From Planctomycetota bacterium (GTDB lineage Bacteria > Planctomycetota > Phycisphaerae > Phycisphaerales > SM1A02): a stretch of DNA of 39,398 bases. A model generated the notes under the pieces. The model was not told the origin of the DNA, did no database searches, and was given only the letters and a program-made list of their open reading frames with translations. Numbering within the stretch: the first letter of the stretch is position 1; each line of letters starts with the position of its first letter. A program made the translations under genes and the position numbers. This document shows, in pieces, positions 18,652 through 27,550 of the stretch. Location: the NCBI GenBank assembly GCA_018970045.1, contig JAGWXC010000003.1:1-39398 (forward strand). Direction: 5' to 3'.

Positions 18652-20283
18652 ATGCGCATCGCGCCGCTCCAGCTCGATCCGGTCGTGGGGGATGTGCAGG
18701 GCAACCTCGCGCGGATCGTCGCCGCGGCACGGACCGCCGCCGCGCAGGGCGCCGACCTCGCGGTCACGAGCGAACTCGCGATCTGCGGCTACCCGCCGCG
18801 CGATCTGGTTGAGCGCGAAGGATTCGTCGAGCGGTGCGAAGCCGCCATCGCCAGCCTCGCCGCACAGGCGCCGCTGCCGCTGCTGGTCGGTTCGCCCCGC
18901 CGCGTCGGCCGTCGCGTGCGCAACGCCGTGGCGTTCCTGCGCAGCGGTTGCATCGAGGCGTGGTACGACAAGCGGCTCCTGCCGACCTACGACGTCTTCG
19001 ACGAATGGCGGCACTTCGAACCGGGTGCGGAACCGCTCGTCATCGAGCTGGCGGGCAAGCGCCTGGGCGTGCTGGTCTGCGAGGACCTCTGGCGTGCCGA
19101 CGATGCGGTCGGTCCGGGCCGGTACGCCTGCGATCCCGTGGCGGAGTGCGCGGCACGCGGCGTGCACGCGATCGTCGCGCTGAGCGCGAGCCCCTTCCGG
19201 CTGGGCAAGCACGAGCGCCAGGCCGGCATCCTGCAGGCCGCTGCGGCGCGCATCGGGGGCACGGTGGTCAGCGTGAACCAGGTCGGTGCCAACGATGACC
19301 TGGTCTTCGACGGTGCGAGCGCGCTCGTTGGTGCGCACGGCACGATCGCCGAACTGCCGCGCTTCGCCGAGTCGGTCGAGGCGCTTGAGCTCGACGGGCC
19401 CGCGCGCGCAGTCGAACCGCGTGATGCCCAGCACGACACCTTTCGTGCGTTGGTCGCCGCGATCGAGGGCTACCTGCGCAAGACCGGGCACTCCCGGGCG
19501 CTCGTCGGCCTGTCCGGCGGCATCGACAGCGCCGTCGTGGCAGCGCTCTGCGTCCGCGCGCTCGGCTCGGCCAACGTGCGTGGCGTGATGATGCCCAGCC
19601 GTTTCAGCAGCGCCCATTCGCTGTCGGATGCCCGAGCGAGCGCCCAGGCGCTTGGCATGGCCGAACCCGACCTGCTGCCGATCGCCGATGCGCACGCACT
19701 GCTCGCGGGTTCGATCGGCACCGTGGAGGCCCTTGAGGGCCTTGCCGACGAGAACCTCCAGAGCCGCCTGCGCGGGCTCACCCTCATGGCGCTCTCGAAC
19801 GCCACGGGCGCCATGGTGGTGAGCACGGGCAACAAGAGCGAACTCGCGGTCGGCTATGCCACGCTCTACGGCGACATGTGCGGCGGCATCGCGCCGATCG
19901 GCGACCTCACGAAGGGCCAGGTCTATGCGCTGGCGCGCTGGATGAACGATCATCACGTGCGCGCTGGATTCGCACGGCCACCCATCCCCAAAGGCAGCAT
20001 CACGAAGCCCCCGAGCGCGGAACTCCGGCCGGACCAGCGCGACCAGGACACGCTGCCGCCCTACGACCAGCTCGATGCGATCGTGCACGGGTTCGTGGAC
20101 CTCGAGCAGTCGCCGTCTTCGATCGCCCGCAGCACCGGGCTCGACGAGGTGATGGTGCGCCGGTGGTGCCTGGCGATCGATCGCGCGCAGTACAAGCGCG
20201 AGCAGGCGGGGGTGGTGCCCAAGATCAGCATGCGTGCCTTCGGTCCGGGCCGACGTCTGCCCCTCGCGATGCGGGAGTCCTGA
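18652..20283 (+). CDS. nadE: NAD+ synthase (glutamine-hydrolysing)
   Basis: N-terminal amidase MRIAPLQLDPVVGDVQGNLARI...; synthetase LVGLSGGIDSAVVAALCVRALG...STGNKSELAVGYATLYGDMCGG. Confidence 0.94.
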   Translation: MRIAPLQLDPVVGDVQGNLARIVAAARTAAAQGADLAVTSELAICGYPPRDLVEREGFVERCEAAIASLAAQAPLPLLVGSPRRVGRRVRNAVAFLRSGCIEAWYDKRLLPTYDVFDEWRHFEPGAEPLVIELAGKRLGVLVCEDLWRADDAVGPGRYACDPVAECAARGVHAIVALSASPFRLGKHERQAGILQAAAARIGGTVVSVNQVGANDDLVFDGASALVGAHGTIAELPRFAESVEALELDGPARAVEPRDAQHDTFRALVAAIEGYLRKTGHSRALVGLSGGIDSAVVAALCVRALGSANVRGVMMPSRFSSAHSLSDARASAQALGMAEPDLLPIADAHALLAGSIGTVEALEGLADENLQSRLRGLTLMALSNATGAMVVSTGNKSELAVGYATLYGDMCGGIAPIGDLTKGQVYALARWMNDHHVRAGFARPPIPKGSITKPPSAELRPDQRDQDTLPPYDQLDAIVHGFVDLEQSPSSIARSTGLDEVMVRRWCLAIDRAQYKREQAGVVPKISMRAFGPGRRLPLAMRES

Positions 20284-22091
20284 TGCCGATCCGCCTGCTC
20301 CCGCCTGAACTCGTCAACCAGATCGCCGCTGGTGAGGTGGTGGAGCGCCCGGCGAGCGTGGTGAAGGAGCTCGTCGAGAATGCGCTCGATGCTGGCGCGG
20401 CGCGCGTGAGCGTTGAGCTCGAGGGCGGCGGCGCCGATCTGATCCGCGTCAGCGACGACGGCGGCGGCATCGCACCCGATGAGTTGCTGCTGGCGGTCAC
20501 CGCGCACGCCACGAGCAAGATCGCCAGCTTCGATGACCTCGAGGCGGTCGCGAGCTACGGTTTCCGCGGCGAGGCCCTGGCCAGCATCGGCAGCGTGGCG
20601 CAGCTGAGGATCACCAGCCGTCGTGCCGGCGATGGCCACGCGCACGCGATCGAGGTCGACGGCGGCCTGGTGAACGGGCCTCGTCCTGCTGCCGGTGCGC
20701 CGGGAACGGTCGTCGAGGTCCGTACGCTCTTCCGCAACGTGCCGGCGCGCCGGAAGTTCCTGCGCAGCCAGGCGGCGGAGACCGGTCGCGTGCACGATGC
20801 GATCGACAGCATCGCGCTCGGCGCGCCGGGCATCGGGTTCCGGCTGTCGAGCGACGGCCGCGCGATCCTGGACCTGCCGCCGCAGGATGAGCGCACGCGC
20901 TGCGTGCAGGTGCTCGGCGCAGGGCTCGCGCCCGAACTGCTCGACCTGTCGTTCGAGTTCGAGGCTCCCGAACTGCACGGGCCCATCCGCATCGGCGGCG
21001 TGGTGGGCACGCCTGCCGCGGCGAAGGCATCGGCCCGCAACCAGTGGCTGCTCATCAATGGGCGCCCGATCGAGGATCGTTCATTGCAGCACGCCGTGCG
21101 CGAGGCCTTCCGCGGCCTGATGGATCCTTCCGTGCATCCGGTGTATGCGCTCTTCATCGAGCTCGATCCACGGGGCGTCGACATGAATGTGCATCCGGCG
21201 AAGACCGAGGTTCGATTGCGGTTCCCGAGCCTCGTGCACCGGGCCATCCGCCGCGCAGTCGCGCAGGCCCTGGAGCATCGCGGGCTGGTCGTGCAGGACC
21301 GTGTCGCCGCCACGGACCACGCCGACCCCACCTTGCCGCTTCCGCTGGGCATGCCGCAGCGCACGATCGTGCACGCCGATGGCGGGATCGGCATGGTGGC
21401 ACCGCTCGCACGCCCGCAGCAGGTCACCGCCGCGGAGCTCGATCCGGCGCCGTCTGACGATGCCCGGACCGTGGCCGTTCCGGCGCACGAGCCATGCGCA
21501 CTCGATGCTTCGGCTCCCGTGCGGTTCATGCAGGTCGATCGGTCGTGGCTCGTGGTCGAGGAAGGTGATGGGCTGACCGTGATCGATCAGCATGCGCTGC
21601 ACGAACGCGTGATGTTCGAGGACCTCAGGGCCCGCATCGAGCGCAGCCCGCTCGAGCGGCAGCGCCTGCTCGTGCCTGAGCTCGTCGACTGCGGGACAGG
21701 CGCCATCGAGCGCATCGAGGCGCTTGCGCCGATCCTCGAGCGTTTGGGGCTCGAATGCACGCCCGCGGGCGCGCGGACGATTGCCGTGCACAGCATGCCC
21801 AGCTTCCTGGTGGAGCGCGGGGTCGGTGCGCAGGACTTCCTCGTCTCGGTCGCCGCGAGCGACCTGCGCGCCGATGATCCGCGCGCCGCCGAGGCGGCGC
21901 TGGCCGAGGTGCTCGACCTGATGGCCTGCAAGGCCGCGGTCAAGGCCGGTGATCGATTGACGACCACGGAGATTGCGGCGTTGCTGGCGCGCCGCGCGAC
22001 CATCGATCGCCCCGATCGATGCCCGCATGGTCGGCCCACGGCCTTCCGCCTGACGACGGCTGAGCTCGAGCGCCGCTTCGGGCGAGCGTGA
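20283..22091 (+). CDS. mutL: DNA mismatch repair protein MutL (endonuclease-type motifs present)
   Basis: MPIRLLPPELVNQIAAGEVVERPASVVKELVENALDAGA...YGFRGEALASI; C-terminus DQHALHERVMFE, ACKAAVKAGD, CPHGRPT. ATG overlaps nadE stop (TGATG). Confidence 0.95.
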   Translation: MPIRLLPPELVNQIAAGEVVERPASVVKELVENALDAGAARVSVELEGGGADLIRVSDDGGGIAPDELLLAVTAHATSKIASFDDLEAVASYGFRGEALASIGSVAQLRITSRRAGDGHAHAIEVDGGLVNGPRPAAGAPGTVVEVRTLFRNVPARRKFLRSQAAETGRVHDAIDSIALGAPGIGFRLSSDGRAILDLPPQDERTRCVQVLGAGLAPELLDLSFEFEAPELHGPIRIGGVVGTPAAAKASARNQWLLINGRPIEDRSLQHAVREAFRGLMDPSVHPVYALFIELDPRGVDMNVHPAKTEVRLRFPSLVHRAIRRAVAQALEHRGLVVQDRVAATDHADPTLPLPLGMPQRTIVHADGGIGMVAPLARPQQVTAAELDPAPSDDARTVAVPAHEPCALDASAPVRFMQVDRSWLVVEEGDGLTVIDQHALHERVMFEDLRARIERSPLERQRLLVPELVDCGTGAIERIEALAPILERLGLECTPAGARTIAVHSMPSFLVERGVGAQDFLVSVAASDLRADDPRAAEAALAEVLDLMACKAAVKAGDRLTTTEIAALLARRATIDRPDRCPHGRPTAFRLTTAELERRFGRA

Positions 22092-22107
22092 ACACGCGTG
22101 CGCCAGA

Positions 22108-22734
22108 TCAGCGTTCCCGCGCAGCCGCCGCGTCGAGCACAGCCACGACCTGCAATCGACCACCGAAGACGAGTTCCCAGCCCCTCGGATAGAGGCGCAT
22201 GGGGCTGATGAGCTTCAGGATTGGCGCGTGCACGCGCGAACAGAGCGCCCTCCACTCCTGCAGCGAGTGGTAGCGGTAGAGACAGGGCACGCCGTACGGC
22301 GCGTTGGCCGCCCAGTCCATGAGCGAGATCCGTGACTGCGCGAGCGGACCCTCGCGGGCATGGTCCTTCACCACGACCATGCGGCGTGCCACGCGCAGGC
22401 ATTCCCGCAGCAGCGCCTCGTCGTCGGGTTCATGGTGCAGGACATCCGCAACCGTCACGACGTCGAACGACGCATCATCGAAGGGGAGCCTGCCGCCGTC
22501 GTAGGCGACGACCGGAATGGGCTCGCCGCCGCGCGCCACGCGCTCGACGCCCATGGGTGAGACACCCTTGGGACAGCGTGGATCGCGGACGAGGGCATCG
22601 AGCAGCGTGCCGTTGCCGCACCCGACGTCGAGGATCCGGTCGCCCGGCTGCACGAGGTTGATGAGCACGTCCACCAGGCGCCGCAGGCGCTCCGCGTAGA
22701 TGCCGCGGTGCAGCGACTTCATGATCGATTTCAA
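22108..22734 (-). CDS. Class I SAM-dependent methyltransferase
   Basis: GDRILDVGCGNGTLLDAL...LPFDDASFDVVTVADVLHHEPDDEALLRECLRV. ORF start 22734 is TTG; ATG at 22722 is an alternative. Confidence 0.85.
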   Translation of the reverse strand: MKSIMKSLHRGIYAERLRRLVDVLINLVQPGDRILDVGCGNGTLLDALVRDPRCPKGVSPMGVERVARGGEPIPVVAYDGGRLPFDDASFDVVTVADVLHHEPDDEALLRECLRVARRMVVVKDHAREGPLAQSRISLMDWAANAPYGVPCLYRYHSLQEWRALCSRVHAPILKLISPMRLYPRGWELVFGGRLQVVAVLDAAAARER

Positions 22735-22752
22735 CGCCGTGCCTCCATGGCC

Positions 22753-22962
22753 TCAGTCCTCGATGATCTCGTGGAAGACGATCTGGCCTGTGGCCAGGCA
22801 GCGGCGCAGGTAGGGCTCGCAGGAGCCGCAGCCGGTGGTGCAGCCAAGTTCGTCGGCGAGCTGGTCGAGCGACAGCGAACGGTTCTTGGCCACCTCGAGT
22901 GCGTGCTCGAAGGTCACGTCGTGGCACACGCAGCGATCGATGCGCAGTTGTTGCTCAGGCAT
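22753..22962 (-). CDS. BFD-like (2Fe-2S)-binding small protein
   Basis: MPEQQLRIDRCVCHDVTFEHALEVAKNRSLSLDQLADELGCTTGCGSCEPYLRRCL; CxC...C..C arrangement of bacterioferritin-associated ferredoxin family. Confidence 0.85.
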   Translation of the reverse strand: MPEQQLRIDRCVCHDVTFEHALEVAKNRSLSLDQLADELGCTTGCGSCEPYLRRCLATGQIVFHEIIED

Positions 22963-22968
22963 GGGGGC

Positions 22969-23751
22969 TCACCGGGGATCGTATGCGGCGTCATCCTCAG
23001 AAAGGAAGCCGTTGTCGGGATGGCCCATCACGTCGGCAAGGGCCTGCGGCGTCGAGAGCGCACCGGCGCAACTCGTGCAGGCACCGTGCACGGAGCCATC
23101 GAGCCGGGCCACGTGCGAACAGCCGAGATGTCGGAACGCCTGCGCTCCGGCACAGATCATCAGCAGGTCGCCCTCGATGGTGTTCATGGGTGCTCGCATG
23201 TACTTGTTGGTGCCGCCCGCCCAGCCGGCGTCGCCGAGGATGGCGGCCTGCGTGTTGCGGCACTGCGCGCTTGCCAGGCCCAGGCGAACGTTGGACCATC
23301 CATCGAGGATCGCGCCGCCCGGGCCGACCTGCGGAAAGCGGCCCTCGGCGCCGATGAAGGTCGTGTTGTAGTTGTAGCCCGTGAAGGGATCGCCGGCGGG
23401 ATCGTTGCCGGTCCAGCTCGGGCACTGCTGCACGCGGCTCGGCGCATCAAGGTGGCGCGTGATCGAACCGGGCAGCGCCGCACGACCCGGCGCCGTGTCG
23501 AGGTCCCACGAGAGCGTGCGGATGCCGGCGCCGGACGTGGGTGCGAACATGAGCACCGCAGGGGCGAAGCGCTCCTTGTTGAGCGTGACGTACGCCTGCG
23601 ATGCACTCGCGAGTTGACGGAGATTCGATTGGCACTCCGCGCTGCGGCCACCTTCGGCAAGGGTCGACAACGCGGGCAGCACGAGCCCGATCAGGATCAC
23701 CACGATGCCGATCACCACGAGGACCTCGATGAGCGTGAAGGCACGCCTCAT
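22969..23751 (-). CDS. Type II secretion/pilin-like protein with prepilin N-terminal cleavage/methylation motif
   Basis: MRRAFTLIEVLVVIGIVVILIGLVLPAL; planctomycete-style pseudopilin. ATGA overlap with the upstream gene. Confidence 0.88.
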   Translation of the reverse strand: MRRAFTLIEVLVVIGIVVILIGLVLPALSTLAEGGRSAECQSNLRQLASASQAYVTLNKERFAPAVLMFAPTSGAGIRTLSWDLDTAPGRAALPGSITRHLDAPSRVQQCPSWTGNDPAGDPFTGYNYNTTFIGAEGRFPQVGPGGAILDGWSNVRLGLASAQCRNTQAAILGDAGWAGGTNKYMRAPMNTIEGDLLMICAGAQAFRHLGCSHVARLDGSVHGACTSCAGALSTPQALADVMGHPDNGFLSEDDAAYDPR

Positions 23752-24641
23752 GACCAGGCCGCCAGCAGCGCGCCGAGGTCGCCGCCGTCGACGCTGCCGC
23801 TTCCATCGAGGTCCGCCCCCGGCTCGGTCGTGCCGAACGCACTGAGCAGGATCCCCAGGTCGGCGCCATCGATCGAGCCGTTGCCATCGAGGTCACCCGG
23901 CACGGCCAGGGGAGCCACGTCGCTGAAGCCATCGATCTCGGCGCTTTGCATCGCACCAGACGGAACGCGCACGCGCACGAAGCGGATCGACGACAGGCCG
24001 AGCGGAGCAAGATCGATGCCCGCGCCGCCGCCGGAGCCGTTGTACATCGCGCGCACCGCCGACCACTCCTGGCCGATCATCGACGCGACCGTGATCGACG
24101 GATCGATCGGCCGCGTGAAGTCCGTGGGTTCGAGCCCGGGCACCGTGGCGTACGGCGATGCATCGAGCCAGCCGCACGTTGGCGCGAAGCCGTCGGCGTC
24201 CGTTCCCGGAACGACCACCCAGGTCAGGCCGTCGTGGCTCACCGAGATCTGCCCACCTTCGGCGAAGAGGCCTGATGGCGTCCCCATCGGATACGCCGCG
24301 TCGCCGAAGAAGGCGTTGCCGAAGACGATGAGGTCCACGCCGAAGGGGTTGCGTGGGTCGTCGGTCACGTCGTGGTCGAACGACACCACGAGTTCGCCAC
24401 CTGCGCCGATCGAGACCAGCTCGCTCGTCATGAAGGCAGGCTGAAACGGCGTGACGGCCTGTGGGAAGAACGGACCGCCCGTGAAGCGCGTGGGTTCGCC
24501 GAGGGCGGATGCAGCGATGGTGAAGCCGCCGGCGGGACTCGAGCCGGGCGAATACGTGATGACGCTCGAGGCGTAGGGTGATTGCGCACGCGCCAAGGTG
24601 GGCAGGGCGGCAAGCAGGACAACGATGACCAAACGATGCAT
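23748..24641 (-). CDS. Secreted protein with C-terminal dockerin-like tail, downstream of a cobalamin riboswitch
   Basis: Signal peptide MHRLVIVVLLAALPTLARAQ; body YASSVITYSPGSSPAGGFTIAASALGEPTRFTGG...NPFGVDLIVFGNAFFGD; tail GDLDGNGSIDGADLGILLSAFGTTEPGADLDGSGSVDGGDLGALLAAWS. Start trimmed to ATG 24641. Confidence 0.85.
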   Translation of the reverse strand: MHRLVIVVLLAALPTLARAQSPYASSVITYSPGSSPAGGFTIAASALGEPTRFTGGPFFPQAVTPFQPAFMTSELVSIGAGGELVVSFDHDVTDDPRNPFGVDLIVFGNAFFGDAAYPMGTPSGLFAEGGQISVSHDGLTWVVVPGTDADGFAPTCGWLDASPYATVPGLEPTDFTRPIDPSITVASMIGQEWSAVRAMYNGSGGGAGIDLAPLGLSSIRFVRVRVPSGAMQSAEIDGFSDVAPLAVPGDLDGNGSIDGADLGILLSAFGTTEPGADLDGSGSVDGGDLGALLAAWS

Positions 24642-24704
24642 GGAAACCTCCGCGGACTCGCGCCCTGGCCCCGGGATCGCGGGGGCACGCAGCGCTGGGT
24701 GTCG

Positions 24705-24900
24705 GCAGGTCTTCCGGCTTCGGGTCTTGGCTCGACCTTCCCGAGCCGCGGAGCCCAGTGGTCTTCGTTGAGCCAAGGTGCTGGCGTGTTGGGCCAGCCA
24801 CCCGTTACGGCGGCGCGTCCGCGGTGGTGTTGCACCACGCTTCCCTCGCAGCGCACGGCGTGCTGCGATTGGCCGGACATCCGGCCAACGACCGACGTCC
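24705..24900 (-). promoter_or_regulatory. Cobalamin (B12) riboswitch
   Basis: Reverse complement contains GGGAAGCGTGGTGCAACACCACCGCGGACGCGCCGCCGTAACGGG ... CCACTGGG...CGGGAAGG ... CCAAGACCCGAAGCCGGAAGACCTGCCGAC, the conserved blocks of the cobalamin riboswitch family in order; ends about 65 nt before the ATG at 24641. Confidence 0.92.
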
Positions 24901-25040
24901 GAAGGTTACCGGGAACTCCGCGAGGCGTTTCTGCGAACGGTCGGGTGGGGCTTCGTTGCACTGCATCGCGATGCCCGATACCCTCCCCAAACTCGCCACG
25001 GCGCCTGCCGAGGCCACCCCACGACCACGGAGTCCGCGAC

Positions 25041-27452
25041 GTGATCCAACCGCTCTCGACCGTTTCGTTGCTGCTTGCCCTTGGCCTCGTTCCTTCGGCC
25101 CTGGCGGCTCCCCTGACGGTGACGCTGCCCACGTCCGTGGTCGCTGCATCCATCGATGACCCGACCGACCCCGATGAGCCGTCGGAACCCGCCGCCGAGC
25201 CCGCGGACGAGCCGATGGATGAGCCCGCCGCCGAGCCAGCGGGCGACGCACCCTCAAGCGATGAGCCCATGGCCGATGACGCAGCGGCAACCGGGAGCGA
25301 CGACGACGCAGCCGCGTCCGACGACGCAGGTGCCGAGGGTGCTGGTGCGACGGCCGAGCAGGCCCGCCTCCTGCAGGATGTCCTGCACTATGTGCTGGTG
25401 GCCAACATCGAACTGGCCGAGGCCAGCGCTGAGAAGTTGATGGAGTCGGGCATCTCCGATCAGGACCTTGCTCTGCTCGTGCAGGAGCAGAACCTGACGG
25501 AGCGCCTTGAGCGCGCCCTCGCCCGTAGCCGCAAGATGGGTGATGGCATCACCAAGGCGATGGCCACGCTGGAGACCCGCGTGGAGAACGGTCGTCGTGC
25601 ACTGGCCCGCAATGGCCGCATGATCCAGTCTGCGGTCGACAATCTCGTCGGCTCCGGCCGCCAGCAGGTCTACGCCCGCGCCCGCCTCATGAGCGCCGGC
25701 GAGTTTGCCGTGCCCGCGCTGCTTCGTGCGGCGACTGGCATCGGCAACGACCAGCTCGCGCTGGCCGCGCAGCGCATGCTCACCCAGCTTGGCTCGGCAG
25801 CGGTGGCTCCGCTCGTGGCCGCGCTTCCGAACCTCGACGGCAGCAACCAGGTCCTCGTGTGCGAGATCCTCGGCACCATCGGTTCGCCGACGGCGGCCGC
25901 GGGCCTGCGCGCGCTCGAACTCGCCAAGGATGGTTCGCAGGAAGTGGCCTCGGCCGCTGGGCGCGCCTACACCGCCTGTGGCGGCAAGGGCGCATCGGTC
26001 TCGGCCGAGTACACCTCGCTCGCCCGCGCGCACTTCGATCGCCGCAGCGCGCTGCTGGCGCAGCCGTACGAGCCGAACAACTTTGCGTGGACGTGGGAAG
26101 GTGATGGGCTCATGCCGGTGGCCGTGCCCACCGAAGCCTTCCATGCCGTCATGGGCATGCAATCGGCACGTGCCGCGTTGCAGGCTGACTCGGGCAACGC
26201 GCAGGCGCTCGCGCTCTTCGTGGCGAACGACCTGCGCCGCGAAGCCGTCATGGGCGAATCACCTGATCCGGTCAGCGGCAATCGCGCCTACAGCGCGGCC
26301 TTCTTCGCGACCGCAGCCGGCGCAACGATTGGCCAGGATGTCCTGGCGCTTGCGCTCGGTGCCGATGACCTCGGCCTGGCGCGCACCGCGCTCATGCACC
26401 TGGGCGAGATCGCCGGCGAGCAGCGCCTGGCGCCGAGCGATGTCAGCGCGGCCTGCGAAGCACTGACCTACGGCGACCGCCGCGTGCGATTCGACGCGGC
26501 GCTGCTCTTCGGAGCCCTCGCGCCGACGAGCTCGTTCGCCTACGACTCGAGCGTGGTGCCCACTCTCGCGTCGATCCTGGCCGTCGGTGCCGACCCGCTC
26601 GCCGCCGTGATCGCGACCAGCAACGAAGACCGTGCGGCCCTGCAGCAGAAGCTCAGCGCCGCGGGATTCCGCGTGGTCGGTGGTGACTTCACGACCTTCG
26701 AGGAACTCGAGGCCGAACTTGGTTCGACGGCCGTCGACCTGCTCGTGGTGCAGATGATGGCTCCCGAGCGTGGCGGCCGTCGCCCGGCTGACGAGGCGGG
26801 CAGCCGCACCGATGTGAATGGCACCGCGCGCGCCGTGGCTGGCCTGCGCGCGAGCCGCACCATGGCCTCGGTCCCCGCACTCGTGAGCGTCGGTGCTGCC
26901 GAGAGCGGCCGCCTGCGTGCAGCGATGGGTCCCGACATGAACACGCAGCTGTTCGAGATCGGTGCGCCCGACGAGGCGTTCACGGCAGCCGTCACGAGCA
27001 TCATGGGCTCGGTCGCAGGTGGCGCGATGACTGCCGAAGATGCCTCAGGCTACGCCACGGGGGCGCTTGCAGCGCTCCGTGCGATCGCCGCAAAGCCCGG
27101 CTGCGTGCTCGATGCCGGCGTGGCCGAGCCCCAGCTGCTCGATGCAATCGCGCGTTTCGAGGGGGAGTCGCGGTTGGACGTCGCCAGCACCGTGGCCATG
27201 CTGAAGTCGGCTCGCGCGCAGTGCGCGCTGGCTGACGCAGCCCTTGCCGCCAGCGGCGATGAGCAGGCCGCGCTCCTGCGTTCGCTGGCCGCCAGCGCCC
27301 GCATGGGCGGCAATCGCCTGCAGTCCCGCCATGTCGATGGCCTGCGAGCCCTGATCAGTTCGTCCAGCGGTGACACCGCGGTGGCGGCCGGCCAAGCATG
27401 GGGCGCCTTGGATCTTCCGGTTGCCGAAAGCGTCGGCCTGATTCTGAAGTAA
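25041..27452 (+). CDS. Secreted HEAT-repeat protein with acidic low-complexity segment and internal pseudo-receiver domain
   Basis: GTG start at 25041 then signal-like IQPLSTVSLLLALGLVPSALAA; acidic DDPTDPDEPSEPAAEPADEP; helical repeats; REC-like AVIATSNEDRAALQQKLSAAGFRVV...VDLLVVQMMAPERGG. Confidence 0.75.
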   Translation: MIQPLSTVSLLLALGLVPSALAAPLTVTLPTSVVAASIDDPTDPDEPSEPAAEPADEPMDEPAAEPAGDAPSSDEPMADDAAATGSDDDAAASDDAGAEGAGATAEQARLLQDVLHYVLVANIELAEASAEKLMESGISDQDLALLVQEQNLTERLERALARSRKMGDGITKAMATLETRVENGRRALARNGRMIQSAVDNLVGSGRQQVYARARLMSAGEFAVPALLRAATGIGNDQLALAAQRMLTQLGSAAVAPLVAALPNLDGSNQVLVCEILGTIGSPTAAAGLRALELAKDGSQEVASAAGRAYTACGGKGASVSAEYTSLARAHFDRRSALLAQPYEPNNFAWTWEGDGLMPVAVPTEAFHAVMGMQSARAALQADSGNAQALALFVANDLRREAVMGESPDPVSGNRAYSAAFFATAAGATIGQDVLALALGADDLGLARTALMHLGEIAGEQRLAPSDVSAACEALTYGDRRVRFDAALLFGALAPTSSFAYDSSVVPTLASILAVGADPLAAVIATSNEDRAALQQKLSAAGFRVVGGDFTTFEELEAELGSTAVDLLVVQMMAPERGGRRPADEAGSRTDVNGTARAVAGLRASRTMASVPALVSVGAAESGRLRAAMGPDMNTQLFEIGAPDEAFTAAVTSIMGSVAGGAMTAEDASGYATGALAALRAIAAKPGCVLDAGVAEPQLLDAIARFEGESRLDVASTVAMLKSARAQCALADAALAASGDEQAALLRSLAASARMGGNRLQSRHVDGLRALISSSSGDTAVAAGQAWGALDLPVAESVGLILK

Positions 27453-27467
27453 TCTCCCCGACCCCTC

Positions 27468-27540
27468 GCCGCCCTAGCTCAGTTGGTAGAGCGGAGCTTT
27501 CGTAAAGCTCAGGTCACGGGTTCGAGTCCCGTGGGTGGCT
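27468..27540 (+). tRNA. tRNA-Thr (anticodon CGT)
   Basis: GCCGCCCTAGCTCAGTTGGTAGAGCGGAGCTTTCGTAAAGCTCAGGTCACGGGTTCGAGTCCCGTGGGTGGCT. Confidence 0.95.
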
Positions 27541-27550
27541 TCCAGATCAG

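Noticed and set aside
18181-20088. 635-aa minus-strand ORF
   Set aside because: Antisense of ilvA/nadE; no recognisable motifs.
24963-24974. Perfect palindrome gcatcgcgatgc upstream of the B12 riboswitch as an operator
   Set aside because: Short palindromes of this composition occur by chance in such GC-rich DNA; no second site or conservation available.
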